The position numbers and the translations under genes were made by a program. From Lawsonibacter faecis (GTDB lineage Bacteria; Bacillota; Clostridia; Oscillospirales; Oscillospiraceae), in assembly GCF_014287675.1 (NCBI RefSeq), contig NZ_JACOPQ010000009.1, positions 111,994 through 175,993 on the forward strand: 64,000 bases of DNA. Direction: 5' to 3'. Every line of letters begins with the position of its first letter. The first letter of the stretch is position 1. Below the pieces are notes generated by a model. It did no database searches. It was not told where the DNA came from and saw only the letters and a program-made list of their open reading frames with translations. This document shows positions 32,868-42,400 of this stretch, in pieces.

Positions 32868-35102
32868 ATGAAACAGATGAAACGGTTCGCCGCTCTGGCG
32901 CTCACCGGGGCCATGGCGCTCTCCCTGGCCGCCTGCGGCAGCGGCGACGAGAAGCCCACCCCCGGCGCGACCCCCACCCCCAGCGCCACTCCCGCCCAGA
33001 CGGCCTCCTACACCGCCTCCGCCAAGGGCTACGGCGGCGACGTGACGGTGAAGCTCACCGTCGCCGGGACCACCGTGGACGCCCTCACCGCCGAGGGTCC
33101 CAATGAGACCGAGAACATCGGCGGCGCGGCCATCGTCACCTTCAACGAGGCCTTCGCCGCCCTCAGCGGCAAGGAGGTCTCCTCCCTGACCGCCGACCTG
33201 GACGCCGTCTCCGGTGCCACCATGACCTCCACCGCCGTGAAGTCCGCCCTCAGGGACGTGGTCAACCAGGCCAACGGCATTGAGGAGAGCGGCAGGGCCC
33301 CCGTCTCCGACTCCACCGCCACCTATCAGGCCTCCGGCAACAGCGTCACCACCCCCGTGTCCGTGGAGGTGGCCCTGAAGGACAACGCCATCTCCTCCAT
33401 CACCGTGGGAGAGAATGGCGAGACCGCCTCCATCCTCCAGACCGTCATCGACAACCTCATCCCCCGCATCCTTGAGAGCCAGTCTCTGGCGGTGGACTCC
33501 ATCGCCGGCGCCACCGTCTCCTCGGGCGCCGTGAAGAACGCCGTGGCCCAGGCCATTGACGCCAACGGCGGCGACTCCGCCCAGTGGTACACCCCCGTGG
33601 AGAAGAAGACCGACACCGTCACCCTGGAGGGCTACGACGTCATCGTCGTGGGCCTGGGCGGCTCCGGCATGACCTCCTATATCAGCGCCGCAGAAAACGG
33701 CGCAGCCGTCTTCGGACTGGACACCGCCGCCAAGATCGGCGGCACCTCCACCAACGTCTCCGGCCCCATGGCCATCAACCCCCAGAGTAAGATGGACGCC
33801 CAGAACGGCGGCGAGAAGTTCGTGGAGGAGGAGGACCTCATTGCCGACTGGCTGGAGTACTGCAAGGGCGACGCCAAGGAGGATATCGTCCGCGAGTTCG
33901 TCAACGAATCCGGCGAGACCATGGACTGGCTCATCAGCGACTACGGCTTCGCCTTCGCCGAGATCAAGGCCTTCTTCCACCCCAAGATGTGGCCTGTGTG
34001 GGCCGTCTATGAGGGTGACAAGACCACCATGTTCACGAGTGCGGTGGACAAGGCCAAGGCCATGAACGAGAAGAACGACTACATGCTGGAGCTCACCGCC
34101 ACCGACCTTATGACCGACGGCGGCAAGGTGGTCGGCGTGAAGGCCGTCTACCACGACGGCACCACCTATGAAATTTACGGCGACAGCGTCATCCTCGCCA
34201 CCGGCGGCTTCCTCGGCAACGCCGAGATGACCGAGGAGTATCTGGGCGGCACCTTCAGCGCCGAGGCCATGCTCCAGAACAAGGGCGCAGGCGTTCAGAT
34301 GGCGATGGCTCTGGGCGCCGGGACCTACAGCATCGATATGCCCGGCATGGTCCACATCGCCCAGACCAAGACCATCATCAAGTCCGACGAGCTGACCGCC
34401 GACCAGAAGGCCGTCCTCTCCGCCCTGGTCCTCACCCCCGAGTCCATGATTGTGGGGACCGACGGCTCCCGCTTCATGAGCGAGGCGGGCAACATCGCCT
34501 TCGATAACTGGAAGGGCGGCGACACCTACTACGCCATCTACTCCCAGGCCCAGATGGACTCCTTCAGGGAGAACGGCATGCTCTCCCCCGCCGCGCCCAT
34601 GTTCCTGAACCAGGGCGGCAAGGTGGAGGCCAATACCCCCATCGCCGACCTGGACGCCATCCTCGCCGTGGGCGAGCAGTACAACATCGTCACCAAGGCC
34701 GACACCCTGGAGGAGCTGGCCTCCAAGCTGGGCGTGGACGTGACCAACCTGACCACCGCCGCCGCGGAGTACACCTCCGCCGCCAACGGCGAGGCGGAGG
34801 ATTCCTTCGGCAAGGACGCATCCCTCATGTCCTCTCTGGCCGAGGGCTCCTACTACGCCGTGGCCGGCGCGGGCTACTACTACGGCACCTGCGGCGGGCT
34901 GGACATCAACGCCGACATGCAGGTCCTCAAGACCGACGGCACCGCCTTTGAAAACCTCTACGCCGTGGGCCAGGACTCCATGGGCGTGCTCTTCTCCAAT
35001 CAGGTCCCCTACGTGACCTACGGCGGCGCGGCCCAGGGCTGGGTCATCACCTCCGGTCGCCTGGCCGGCGCCAACGCCGCCGCGGCTTTCGCAGGCGAAT
35101 AA
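32868..35102 (+). CDS. Extracellular FMN/FAD lipoprotein reductase (fumarate/urocanate reductase-like)
   Basis: 744 residues. A signal peptide with lipobox LSLAAC places the protein on the outer face. Two consecutive FMN_bind domains follow: the first has DAVSGATMTS (Thr118, matching the D-x-SGAT site where ApbE attaches FMN), the second DSIAGATVSS (Thr216, with Ala in place of Ser). From about residue 250 comes a flavocytochrome-c-type FAD domain (YDVIVVGLGGSGMTS, VILATGGFLGN, GTDGSRFMSEAG, YYGTCGGLDIN). Such proteins take electrons from the membrane through covalent FMN to reduce an external acceptor. The ATG follows TTAGGAGG. No ApbE gene is in the window. It is regulated by the divergent LysR protein. 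Confidence 0.9.
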   Translation: MKQMKRFAALALTGAMALSLAACGSGDEKPTPGATPTPSATPAQTASYTASAKGYGGDVTVKLTVAGTTVDALTAEGPNETENIGGAAIVTFNEAFAALSGKEVSSLTADLDAVSGATMTSTAVKSALRDVVNQANGIEESGRAPVSDSTATYQASGNSVTTPVSVEVALKDNAISSITVGENGETASILQTVIDNLIPRILESQSLAVDSIAGATVSSGAVKNAVAQAIDANGGDSAQWYTPVEKKTDTVTLEGYDVIVVGLGGSGMTSYISAAENGAAVFGLDTAAKIGGTSTNVSGPMAINPQSKMDAQNGGEKFVEEEDLIADWLEYCKGDAKEDIVREFVNESGETMDWLISDYGFAFAEIKAFFHPKMWPVWAVYEGDKTTMFTSAVDKAKAMNEKNDYMLELTATDLMTDGGKVVGVKAVYHDGTTYEIYGDSVILATGGFLGNAEMTEEYLGGTFSAEAMLQNKGAGVQMAMALGAGTYSIDMPGMVHIAQTKTIIKSDELTADQKAVLSALVLTPESMIVGTDGSRFMSEAGNIAFDNWKGGDTYYAIYSQAQMDSFRENGMLSPAAPMFLNQGGKVEANTPIADLDAILAVGEQYNIVTKADTLEELASKLGVDVTNLTTAAAEYTSAANGEAEDSFGKDASLMSSLAEGSYYAVAGAGYYYGTCGGLDINADMQVLKTDGTAFENLYAVGQDSMGVLFSNQVPYVTYGGAAQGWVITSGRLAGANAAAAFAGE

Positions 35103-35120
35103 TGAAATCAGTATTCTCTC

Positions 35121-35370
35121 AAGGGAGTGGGGGCAGCCTATCGGCTGCCCCCACTCCCTTTCAGTTTGTCGAAGAAGCCCCGAGGGGCTTCTTCGACAGA
35201 AGGCTGCATGACGGACAGGGCTCGATTTCTTGGGAAAAAGTCGCCCCATCCGTCATGAGAAGTGTCATTACTGAGGCGCATGTCCTCAGAAATGACGGAT
35301 ATTCACTTGATTCCGCCGTCCACAGACGGCGGAACTCTGCGAGGCTTGCTCTGCGGAGGATTTTTTGACC
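35121..35370 (+). repeat. Composite intergenic hairpin element, copy A (full length)
   Basis: Five hairpins in series after the reductase stop. They are: terminator stem 35121-35138/35143-35160; TGTCGAAGAAGCCCC / GGGGCTTCTTCGACA (35167-35198); CATGACGGA / TCCGTCATG (35207-35257); GTCATTACTGAGG / CCTCAGAAATGAC (35264-35296); and TTCCGCCGTC / GACGGCGGAA (35311-35334). A conserved tail CTCTGCGAGGCTTGCTCT and a T run follow. It aligns along its whole length with copy B on the other strand and in part with copy C. Confidence 0.85.
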
Positions 35371-35468
35371 GCCCCACTCCCATTTGTATCCAATGCTCCC
35401 TCCATCGGAGCCTCCGCTCCCTGTTTTCACAATTTTTACAAATTCGGGCTTCTATTTTTTTATTTTGA

Positions 35469-35477
35469 TGGTACAAT
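35469..35477 (+). promoter_or_regulatory. fbp promoter, extended -10
   Basis: TGG-TACAAT with the -10 at 35472-35477 and no clear -35. It follows an AT-rich stretch and precedes the chosen fbp start by about 85 bases. Confidence 0.5.
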
Positions 35478-35560
35478 GGAACCAATACATCCCCATTTTC
35501 AGGAATTTTCGTCTGACGCTCCTCAGACACATCAAAGCTCTGAAAGGAATGGTTACCGCC

Positions 35561-37555
35561 ATGAAGAGAGAAGCCGTCTCCCCCGCTCCCGACCTGCGTT
35601 ACCTCCAGATGCTCTCCCGCCAGTACCCCACCGTCCAGGCGGCCAGCAGCGAGATCATCAACCTCCGGGCCATCCTGAACCTCCCGAAGGGCACCGAGCA
35701 CTTCATCTCCGACCTCCACGGCGAGTACGAGGCCTTTGTCCACATCATGAACAGCGCCTCCGGCGTGGTCCGCGAGAAGGTGGATGAGCTCTTTGCCGCC
35801 AGCCTCTCCAAGTACGACCGGGACGAGCTGTCCACCCTCATCTACTACCCCGAGGAGAAGCTCTCCCTGGTCTCCCGGGACAAGACGCAGGAGGAGATGG
35901 AGGAGTGGTACCGCATCAGCCTTCACCGCCTCATCGACGTGTGCCGCCTGGTCACCTCCAAGTATACCCGCTCCAAGGTCCGCAAGGCCCTCCCCAGGGA
36001 GTACTCCTATATCATCGACGAGCTCTTGAATTCCAACTACGAGTTTCACAACAAGCGGGAGTACTACGAGAACATCATCTCCACCATCATCGACATCGAC
36101 CGGGCCGGGGATTTTGTGGTGGCCGTCTGCCAGCTTATCAAGCGCATGGTGGTGGACCATCTCCACATCGTGGGCGACGTGTTCGACCGCGGCCCCCGGG
36201 CGGACGTTATCATGGACTACCTCATCGACCACCACTCCGTGGACATTCAGTGGGGAAACCACGACGTTCTGTGGATGGGCGCCGCCACCGGCAGCCGCAC
36301 CCTGGTAGCCACCGTCCTCTCCAACTCCATCCACTACAATAACCTGGAGGTCATTGAGACCGGCTACGGCATCTCCCTGCGCCCCCTGGCCATCTTCGCC
36401 CACGACGTCTATAAGGACACCGACTGCTCCTGCTTCAATGTAAAGCTCACCGGGGACGCCGCCAAGTACAACGAGAAGGACATGATGCTCTCCGCCAAGA
36501 TGCACAAGGCGATCACCGTCATCCTCTTCAAGCTGGAGGGGCAGAAGATCCTCCGCAACCCGGAATTCGGCATGGAGGACCGGCTCCTGCTGGACAAGAT
36601 CGACTACGAGCGCAGGTGCATCAGCATCGGCGGTGTTGAGTACCAGCTGGCGGACGCCGACTTCCCCACCGTGGACCGGGACCACCCCTACGACCTCTCC
36701 CCCGAGGAGGACGAGGTGATTAACCAGCTCACCGCATCCTTCCAGCGCAGCGAGAAGCTCCAGAAGCACATCCGCTTCCTCTACTCCAAGGGCGGGCTCT
36801 ATAAGGTCTACAACGGCAACCTTCTCCTCCACGGCTGCATCCCCATGGCGTCCGACGGCACCCAGCTCTCCTTCTCCCTGGGCGGGAAGAAGCGCTCCGG
36901 CCGGGCCTTCCTGGACTACGCCGAGGCGGTGGCCCGCCAGGGGTACTACGCCAAGCCCGGCAGCGACGAGCGGCAGTTCGGCATGGACTTTCTCTGGTTT
37001 CTCTGGGCGGGGCGCAACTCCCCCACCTTCGGACGGGACCGGATGACCACCTTCGAGCGGCGGCTCATCAAGGACGAGGGCGCCTGGACCGAACCCAAGA
37101 ACGCCTACTATACCCTCTACAACGACCCCGCCGTCTGCGACGCGCTGCTGAAGGAATTCGATCTGGAGGGGCCCCACTGCCACATCATCAACGGCCATAT
37201 GCCCGTGAAGTCCAAAAAGGGCGAGAGCCCCATCAAGGGCGGCGGCAGGCTCATCGTCATTGACGGCGGCCTGTGCAAGGCCTACCAGCCCACCACCGGT
37301 ATCGCGGGCTATACGCTGATTTTCAACTCCGAGTGCCTGCGCCTGGTGTCCCACAAGCCCTTCGACGGCAAGGAAAACGCCGTCCGGGAGAACCGGGACA
37401 TCGCCTCCAGCTCCGAGGTCTTCGAGCGGATGGACAACAAGATTAAAATCTCCGAGACCGATATCGGCACCACCCTCCAGCGCCAGGTGGACGACCTGAA
37501 GGAGCTTCTCCGGGCCTATAAGACCGGCCTCGTGAAGGAGGACCACCGGGCGTAG
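35561..37555 (+). CDS. fbp: Class III fructose-1,6-bisphosphatase
   Basis: 664 residues, the long Firmicute-type FBPase that removes the 1-phosphate from fructose-1,6-bisphosphate in gluconeogenesis, cytoplasmic. It has a calcineurin-like metallophosphatase core: FISDLHGEYEAF (metal-binding Asp/His), HIVGDVFDRGPRAD, IQWGNHDVLWMGA and INGHMPVKSKKGESP. I chose the ATG at 35561 (MKREAVSPAPDLRYLQ); another in-frame ATG at 35549 abuts the AAGGA, and the frame runs farther upstream into promoter DNA. Family proteins begin close to the chosen residue. It is single-gene, with its own promoter and a terminator shared with the convergent catalase gene. Confidence 0.93.
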   Translation: MKREAVSPAPDLRYLQMLSRQYPTVQAASSEIINLRAILNLPKGTEHFISDLHGEYEAFVHIMNSASGVVREKVDELFAASLSKYDRDELSTLIYYPEEKLSLVSRDKTQEEMEEWYRISLHRLIDVCRLVTSKYTRSKVRKALPREYSYIIDELLNSNYEFHNKREYYENIISTIIDIDRAGDFVVAVCQLIKRMVVDHLHIVGDVFDRGPRADVIMDYLIDHHSVDIQWGNHDVLWMGAATGSRTLVATVLSNSIHYNNLEVIETGYGISLRPLAIFAHDVYKDTDCSCFNVKLTGDAAKYNEKDMMLSAKMHKAITVILFKLEGQKILRNPEFGMEDRLLLDKIDYERRCISIGGVEYQLADADFPTVDRDHPYDLSPEEDEVINQLTASFQRSEKLQKHIRFLYSKGGLYKVYNGNLLLHGCIPMASDGTQLSFSLGGKKRSGRAFLDYAEAVARQGYYAKPGSDERQFGMDFLWFLWAGRNSPTFGRDRMTTFERRLIKDEGAWTEPKNAYYTLYNDPAVCDALLKEFDLEGPHCHIINGHMPVKSKKGESPIKGGGRLIVIDGGLCKAYQPTTGIAGYTLIFNSECLRLVSHKPFDGKENAVRENRDIASSSEVFERMDNKIKISETDIGTTLQRQVDDLKELLRAYKTGLVKEDHRA

Positions 37556-37587
37556 GGTCTGATACCGTCGGGCCGCCCCGCGCACCC

Positions 37588-37649
37588 TCGGAGCTTTTTT
37601 GACAAACTGTAACGCCCCTGCCCGCGGACACTCCACGGGCAGGGGCGTT
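37588..37649 (-). repeat. Catalase-gene terminator with remnant of the composite hairpin element (copy D)
   Basis: A 14-bp stem AACGCCCCTGCCCG / CGGGCAGGGGCGTT (37611-37624 and 37636-37649) ends 5 bases beyond the catalase stop. Next to it lies CGGAGCTTTTTTGACA (37589-37604), which matches the second-hairpin half of copy B (GGAGGGACTTTTTTGACA). This looks like a truncated copy in minus orientation. Confidence 0.55.
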
Positions 37650-37654
37650 TGCAT

Positions 37655-39334
37655 TTACCTCAGCTTCTCCGCCACGGCTCTGCCGTACTCCTCATCCGCC
37701 TGCCACAGGTAGCCCAGCACGGTCCGTCGGACCTCCCCGCAGGCCGCCGCGAGGCTCCCGGCCAGATTTTCCGTCAGACGCTCCCGCTCCTCCGGGCAGA
37801 GGGAGCGGAAGAACTCCCCCGCCTGGGTAAAGTCGTCCTGCCTGCAGATATCCGTCCGCTCCTGGACCCCGCAGGCCTCCACACCGATGCCCGAGGGCGC
37901 CTGGCAGTCCGCCCGCCAGTCGGCCTGCCCGTTCACCTTCGACCTTCGGAAATCCTGCCCAAGGCGGTAGCGCTGGGCGTCGGTGTAGATAAAGGAGCGC
38001 CCCTGGAGCATCTTGTCTGCCGACAGCTCCGCCCCCTCCAGCAGATTGGAGGGGGAGAAGGCCAGCTTCTCCACCTGTTCCCGGTAGCAGTCCGGATTCC
38101 GGTCCAGCGTCAGCGTCCCCACAGGTATCAGCGGGTAATCCGACTCGCTCCACACCTTGGTGTCGTCCAGCGGGTCGTAGGGCAGCTTCTCCGCGTTCCA
38201 GGGCTCCATGAGCTGGACGTTCAGCTCATAGCAGGGGCAGTCCCCCCGGCGGATGGCGTCGTACAAATCCTGTCCGGCGCAGTCCGGGTTTTGGCAGGCC
38301 AGCTGCTCCGCCTCTCCGGCGGTGATGTACTCCGCCCCCAGCTTGGGTATCCAGTGGTACTTTACATAGCGGCGCTCGCCGCATTTGTTCTTCCACACGT
38401 AGGTATTCACGCCGTAGGCCCTCAGCCGCCGCAGGCTCTTGACGGTGCCCATATCGGAGTAGAGCCAGGTGACGAAGTTGGTGGACTCGGGCGCCCGGGC
38501 CACAAAGTCCCAGAACCGTTGGGGGTCGATCAGGTTGTTGGTGGGCGCGGGCAGAAACGCCTTGATGGACTCGGGAAACCGTATCGCGTCCCGCACTGAG
38601 AACACAGGCAGGTGGTTGCACAGAAGGTCGAACACCCCCTGCTCGGTATAGAACTTGGTGGAGAACCCCCGGACGTTCCGTGAGGTGTCCGGCGTGCCCT
38701 TGTTGCTCACCGCCAGGGAGAAGCGGGACGCGGTGGGCACGGTGCAGCCCGGCCTTTGGAGGAAGGGGAGCATGGTATAGGCGCTCATATCGTGCTCGCA
38801 GATGAAGCGCCCCATGGCCCCCCACCCCTTCACATGGACGGCCCGCTCCACAAGCTTCTCGTGGACGAATCCGTTTAAGGTCTCGTGGAGCGCCATGTCC
38901 TGCAGCACCACCGGGCCGTCCGGTCCCACGGTCTGGCTGTGGAGAATGCCAAGCTGGTCGCCGTAGGGGTCCGGCCCGGCCCCCTGGACCGGGGCCCACT
39001 CTATTTTCCGGGGCGCGGGGCCCTCCGGCTCCGTCCGGGCTGCCGGCACGGGAGCGGCGGGTGTGCACGGCTCCCCGCAGGCCGGCTCCGGCCTTGGCTC
39101 GGGCAGGGGCGGCGGGCAGACCTCCTGCTCCGCCCGGACGCGATCGGCCGCGGGGGCGCATTCCTCCTTCGGCAAAGAGCCGCGCTCCGTCCTGGGCTGG
39201 GCGGGCGGGACCGGTGCGGGGCGCGGCACAGGCTTGGGTATGGGCATGGGCGGCGCGCTTCGCCGGCAGTCCTGCTGCACGGCCCCGCCCCTGCGGCCCC
39301 GCTCCCGCTCCAGTTGATACCATCCGTTCGACAT
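37655..39334 (-). CDS. Heme catalase with Pro-rich N-terminal extension
   Basis: 559 residues, against about 480 for small-subunit catalases. Residues 1 to about 120 are a low-complexity Pro/Arg/Glu extension with several Cys (PKPVPRPAPVPPAQP). The catalase core follows: catalytic His167 in RAVHVKGWGAMG, TASRFSLAVSNKG, the catalytic Asn in DLLCNHLPVFSVRD (normally DLVGNNTPxFFIRD), and proximal heme ligand Tyr450 in RSFIYTDAQRYRLG. All three key residues are kept, so activity against hydrogen peroxide is expected. The core is Cys-rich compared with usual catalases. The ATG at 39334 has GGAGGG 6 bases upstream; the ORF runs 27 codons further without a site. The role is peroxide defence in an anaerobe. 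Confidence 0.88.
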   Translation of the reverse strand: MSNGWYQLERERGRRGGAVQQDCRRSAPPMPIPKPVPRPAPVPPAQPRTERGSLPKEECAPAADRVRAEQEVCPPPLPEPRPEPACGEPCTPAAPVPAARTEPEGPAPRKIEWAPVQGAGPDPYGDQLGILHSQTVGPDGPVVLQDMALHETLNGFVHEKLVERAVHVKGWGAMGRFICEHDMSAYTMLPFLQRPGCTVPTASRFSLAVSNKGTPDTSRNVRGFSTKFYTEQGVFDLLCNHLPVFSVRDAIRFPESIKAFLPAPTNNLIDPQRFWDFVARAPESTNFVTWLYSDMGTVKSLRRLRAYGVNTYVWKNKCGERRYVKYHWIPKLGAEYITAGEAEQLACQNPDCAGQDLYDAIRRGDCPCYELNVQLMEPWNAEKLPYDPLDDTKVWSESDYPLIPVGTLTLDRNPDCYREQVEKLAFSPSNLLEGAELSADKMLQGRSFIYTDAQRYRLGQDFRRSKVNGQADWRADCQAPSGIGVEACGVQERTDICRQDDFTQAGEFFRSLCPEERERLTENLAGSLAAACGEVRRTVLGYLWQADEEYGRAVAEKLR

Positions 39335-39475
39335 GGGAAACCCTCCATTTTGCAGTGGATTTTTTGCTTCATCACTGCATGATATGGAGGAAACGCCCCA
39401 TTTGTGAACGGACATCCCCTCAACGCTCTCTCCCCGTCCTCCGCGTTATCGCAATCCGCCCTTCCTCAGCCGGTC

Positions 39476-42400
39476 TCAAAACAAGCTCAACTGCTCCGCG
39501 GGCCTCTCTCGCCGCCGGTGAGCCTCTCCCAGCTCCAGCCGTGCGGGCGGGATATCCGCCAAGAACTCCGACGGATCCTCACCGGCCAGGAGGAGCAGCT
39601 CGTCCCTGGCCCTGGTCATACCCACGTAGAAAAGCCGCCGCTCCTCCGCCCGATCCGCCTTCCGCCGCTCGGACTCATAGGGGATCAGCCCCCTGTTTAC
39701 TCCGCAGAGGAACACCACGGGGAACTCCAGCCCCTTGGCCGCGTGGAGGGTCATAAGGGTCACATACCCCGCCTCATAGCTCCCGCCCCCGCCCCGGAGC
39801 ACGTCCCCCTCCCGACCCAGGGTTAAATTCTCCAGGAAGGGCGCCATCTCCCGGTGGAAGACCGCCGTATTGAGAAGGCCCTCCAGAGCCTCTCCCTCCC
39901 AATGCATCTGCTGTGCAAACTCCCGCAGCAGATGCATTGGCTTCTCCCTGGCAGCTCTGGGCGCGAAGCGCTCCGTCAGCTCCAGCCATTGGAGGAGGCC
40001 CCCCACCTGGGGATAGCCCTCCGCAGCCGCCAGCCGCCGGGCCTCCGCTCCGCCGCCAGTCCCGCGCCACACCGCCGCCGCCCCCGCCGCCAGATCGGGC
40101 GGGCAGGAAAAGGCCAGCCTGAGAGCCGCCTCCACCGCCGCGCCGTCTGCCGGGCGGACAAGGCTCTGGAAAAAGGCCAGCGCCCCCCGGACCAGCCTGT
40201 CGTTTAAAAAGTCCTCCCGCCCGGCCGTCACGCAGGGAATTCCGTCCCGGCGCAGGCAGCGCTCCAGCGCCTCCAGCTGCCGCCGTGTGCGGCAGAGTAC
40301 GGCGAACTGGTCGAAGCTCCGCGTCCCCTCCCCCCGGTTCTCCCCGGCGGAGCGCATATCCACACCGCCCACCTGCCGGGCGATCTCCCGGGCCACGAAA
40401 ATGCCCTCAGAGAGGGGGCTCTCCGTCCGCAGCAGCCGCACGGCGGCTCCGCTCTCCCGGACGGGCTCCAGCGCCCTGTCCGCCCCCGGGTTTTTCTCTA
40501 TGACCGGCAGGGCGCAGGCCAGAATCTCCGGCGTGGAGCGGTAGTTCTTCACCAGCCGCACCTGTCTCAGGCCCGGAAACGCCTCCCCCAGCCGGGCGAA
40601 GCAGTCCGCGTCCGCCCCCCGGAAGGAGTAGATGGACTGGTCCGGGTCTCCGATGACGAAGAGACTCTCCCCGCCCCGGTTCCAGGCCAGAGCCAACTCG
40701 TACTGGATGGGGTTTCCGTCCTGAAATTCGTCCACCAGCAGATGGCGAAAGCGCCTGGACTGCCTTTTTTCGCCCCGCGCCCGCCTGAGCCCCTCCAGCA
40801 GCAGGTCGTCAAAGTCCAGCAGCCCCGCACTGTGCAGCCGCTCATCATAGCGCCCGCAGACCTCCTCCGGGATATCGTTCTCTCCCGGAAGACCGTTTTT
40901 CCGCCGGGAGACCTCCCCCAGCAGCGTCCCCGGCGCGGACCTGAGGCCCTGCTCCCGCAGCACCTCCCCGGCCAGCTCTGCCGTCTCCCATGGCCCGGCC
41001 ACCCGGGCGTCCTCCAGCTCTCCCAGGCAGATGGCGTGGAAGGTGCCGATGGTCATGCCCCTGACGGCCTTCCGCCCCCCCAGCTCCCGCTCCAGCCGCG
41101 CCCGCATCTCTTCCGCGGCCCGGTTGGTGAAGGTCACGGCGGTGATCTCGGAGGGCTTCACACCCTTTTCCCGGATGAGCCAGGCCGCCCGCGCCACCAG
41201 GGTCTTGGTCTTCCCCGTGCCCGGCCCGGCCACCACGGCCACCGCCCGGTCCTCCGCCGTGGCGGCGGCGTACTGTTCGGTGTTCAGGCCCTCCAGGATC
41301 CCCGGCTCCGCCTCCCGCTTCTCCGCCCGCTCAGGCGCGGACGCGGCGGCGGCGCCTGACTCCCGCTTTGCGGCCCGCTGGGGCCCCTCGGCGGCGCCGA
41401 ATATGCTCACCTGCCCGTTCAGCGCCCCCCGCTCGGCCTTGTCCAGCAGCCGCACCACGCCGAACTCCCCGTCGTACCCCGGCGAGAGCTCCACCTTTCC
41501 AGCACGCAGGCGGCGTATGCCCTCCTCCACGCAGGGCCCGGCGCTGTGGCGGATATCCTCCAGCGGGGCCTCCCGGAGGATGTGGAACTCGCTCCCCAGT
41601 TCCCGGATCAGCTTCTCGTAGATCGCCCCGACCTTCTTCCCGGCGGCGCTGCCGCCGGTGGACGCGGCGACCACCTCGGGCAGGGGCACCAAGCTCTCGA
41701 AGGGCTTACGGCCCTCGGGAACATACCCCTCCGCCCGGTCGGCCAGTTCCTCCACCCTGTGGAGCACGCCGATGGTCAGCCGCTTTCCGCACACCGGGCA
41801 TTTCCCGCCGTTGGCGGCTGCCTCCGCCGGGGTGAGGCACTGGTGGCAGTTTCGGTGCCCGTCAAAGTGGTACTTCCCCTCCTCGGGGAAAAATTCCAGC
41901 GTCCCCTCCAGCCCCTTCCCGGTCTCCAGGGCGGTCTTCAGCGCGGCATACTCGGGCGGGATCTCCAGCAGATTGGCCTCCCGGCCCAGCTTGGCCGGGG
42001 AGTGGGCGTCCGAGTTGGATACGAGCTGGTACCCGTCCAGGGCGGAGAGCCGCCAGTTCATGGGCGGGTCGGAGGAGAGGCCGGTCTCCAGGGCGTGGAC
42101 ATGCCCCGTCAGGTCCCCGAAGCAGTCCTCAATCCTGTCAAAGCCGGAGAACGCCCCGAAGAGGGAGAAGTGGGGCGTCCAGATGTGGGCAGGGATAAAA
42201 ACGGCCTCAGGGCAGGCCTCCAGCGTAATCTCCAGCAGGTCCCGGCAGTCCAGGCCCAGAATGGGCCGCCCGTCGGACCGGATGTTGCCGATGGCCTCCA
42301 GCCGCCGGGACAGCTCGTCCGCCGCCTCCAGGGAGGGCAGAATGATGACCGAGTGGACCTTCCGGGTCTTTCCGTCCTTCTTGTAGATGGTGCTGATCTC

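Noticed and set aside
37655..39334. Catalase gene as an inactive relative because of the changed GNNTP motif
   Set aside because: On alignment the catalytic Asn is the first Asn of that motif and it is kept, as are the distal His and proximal Tyr.
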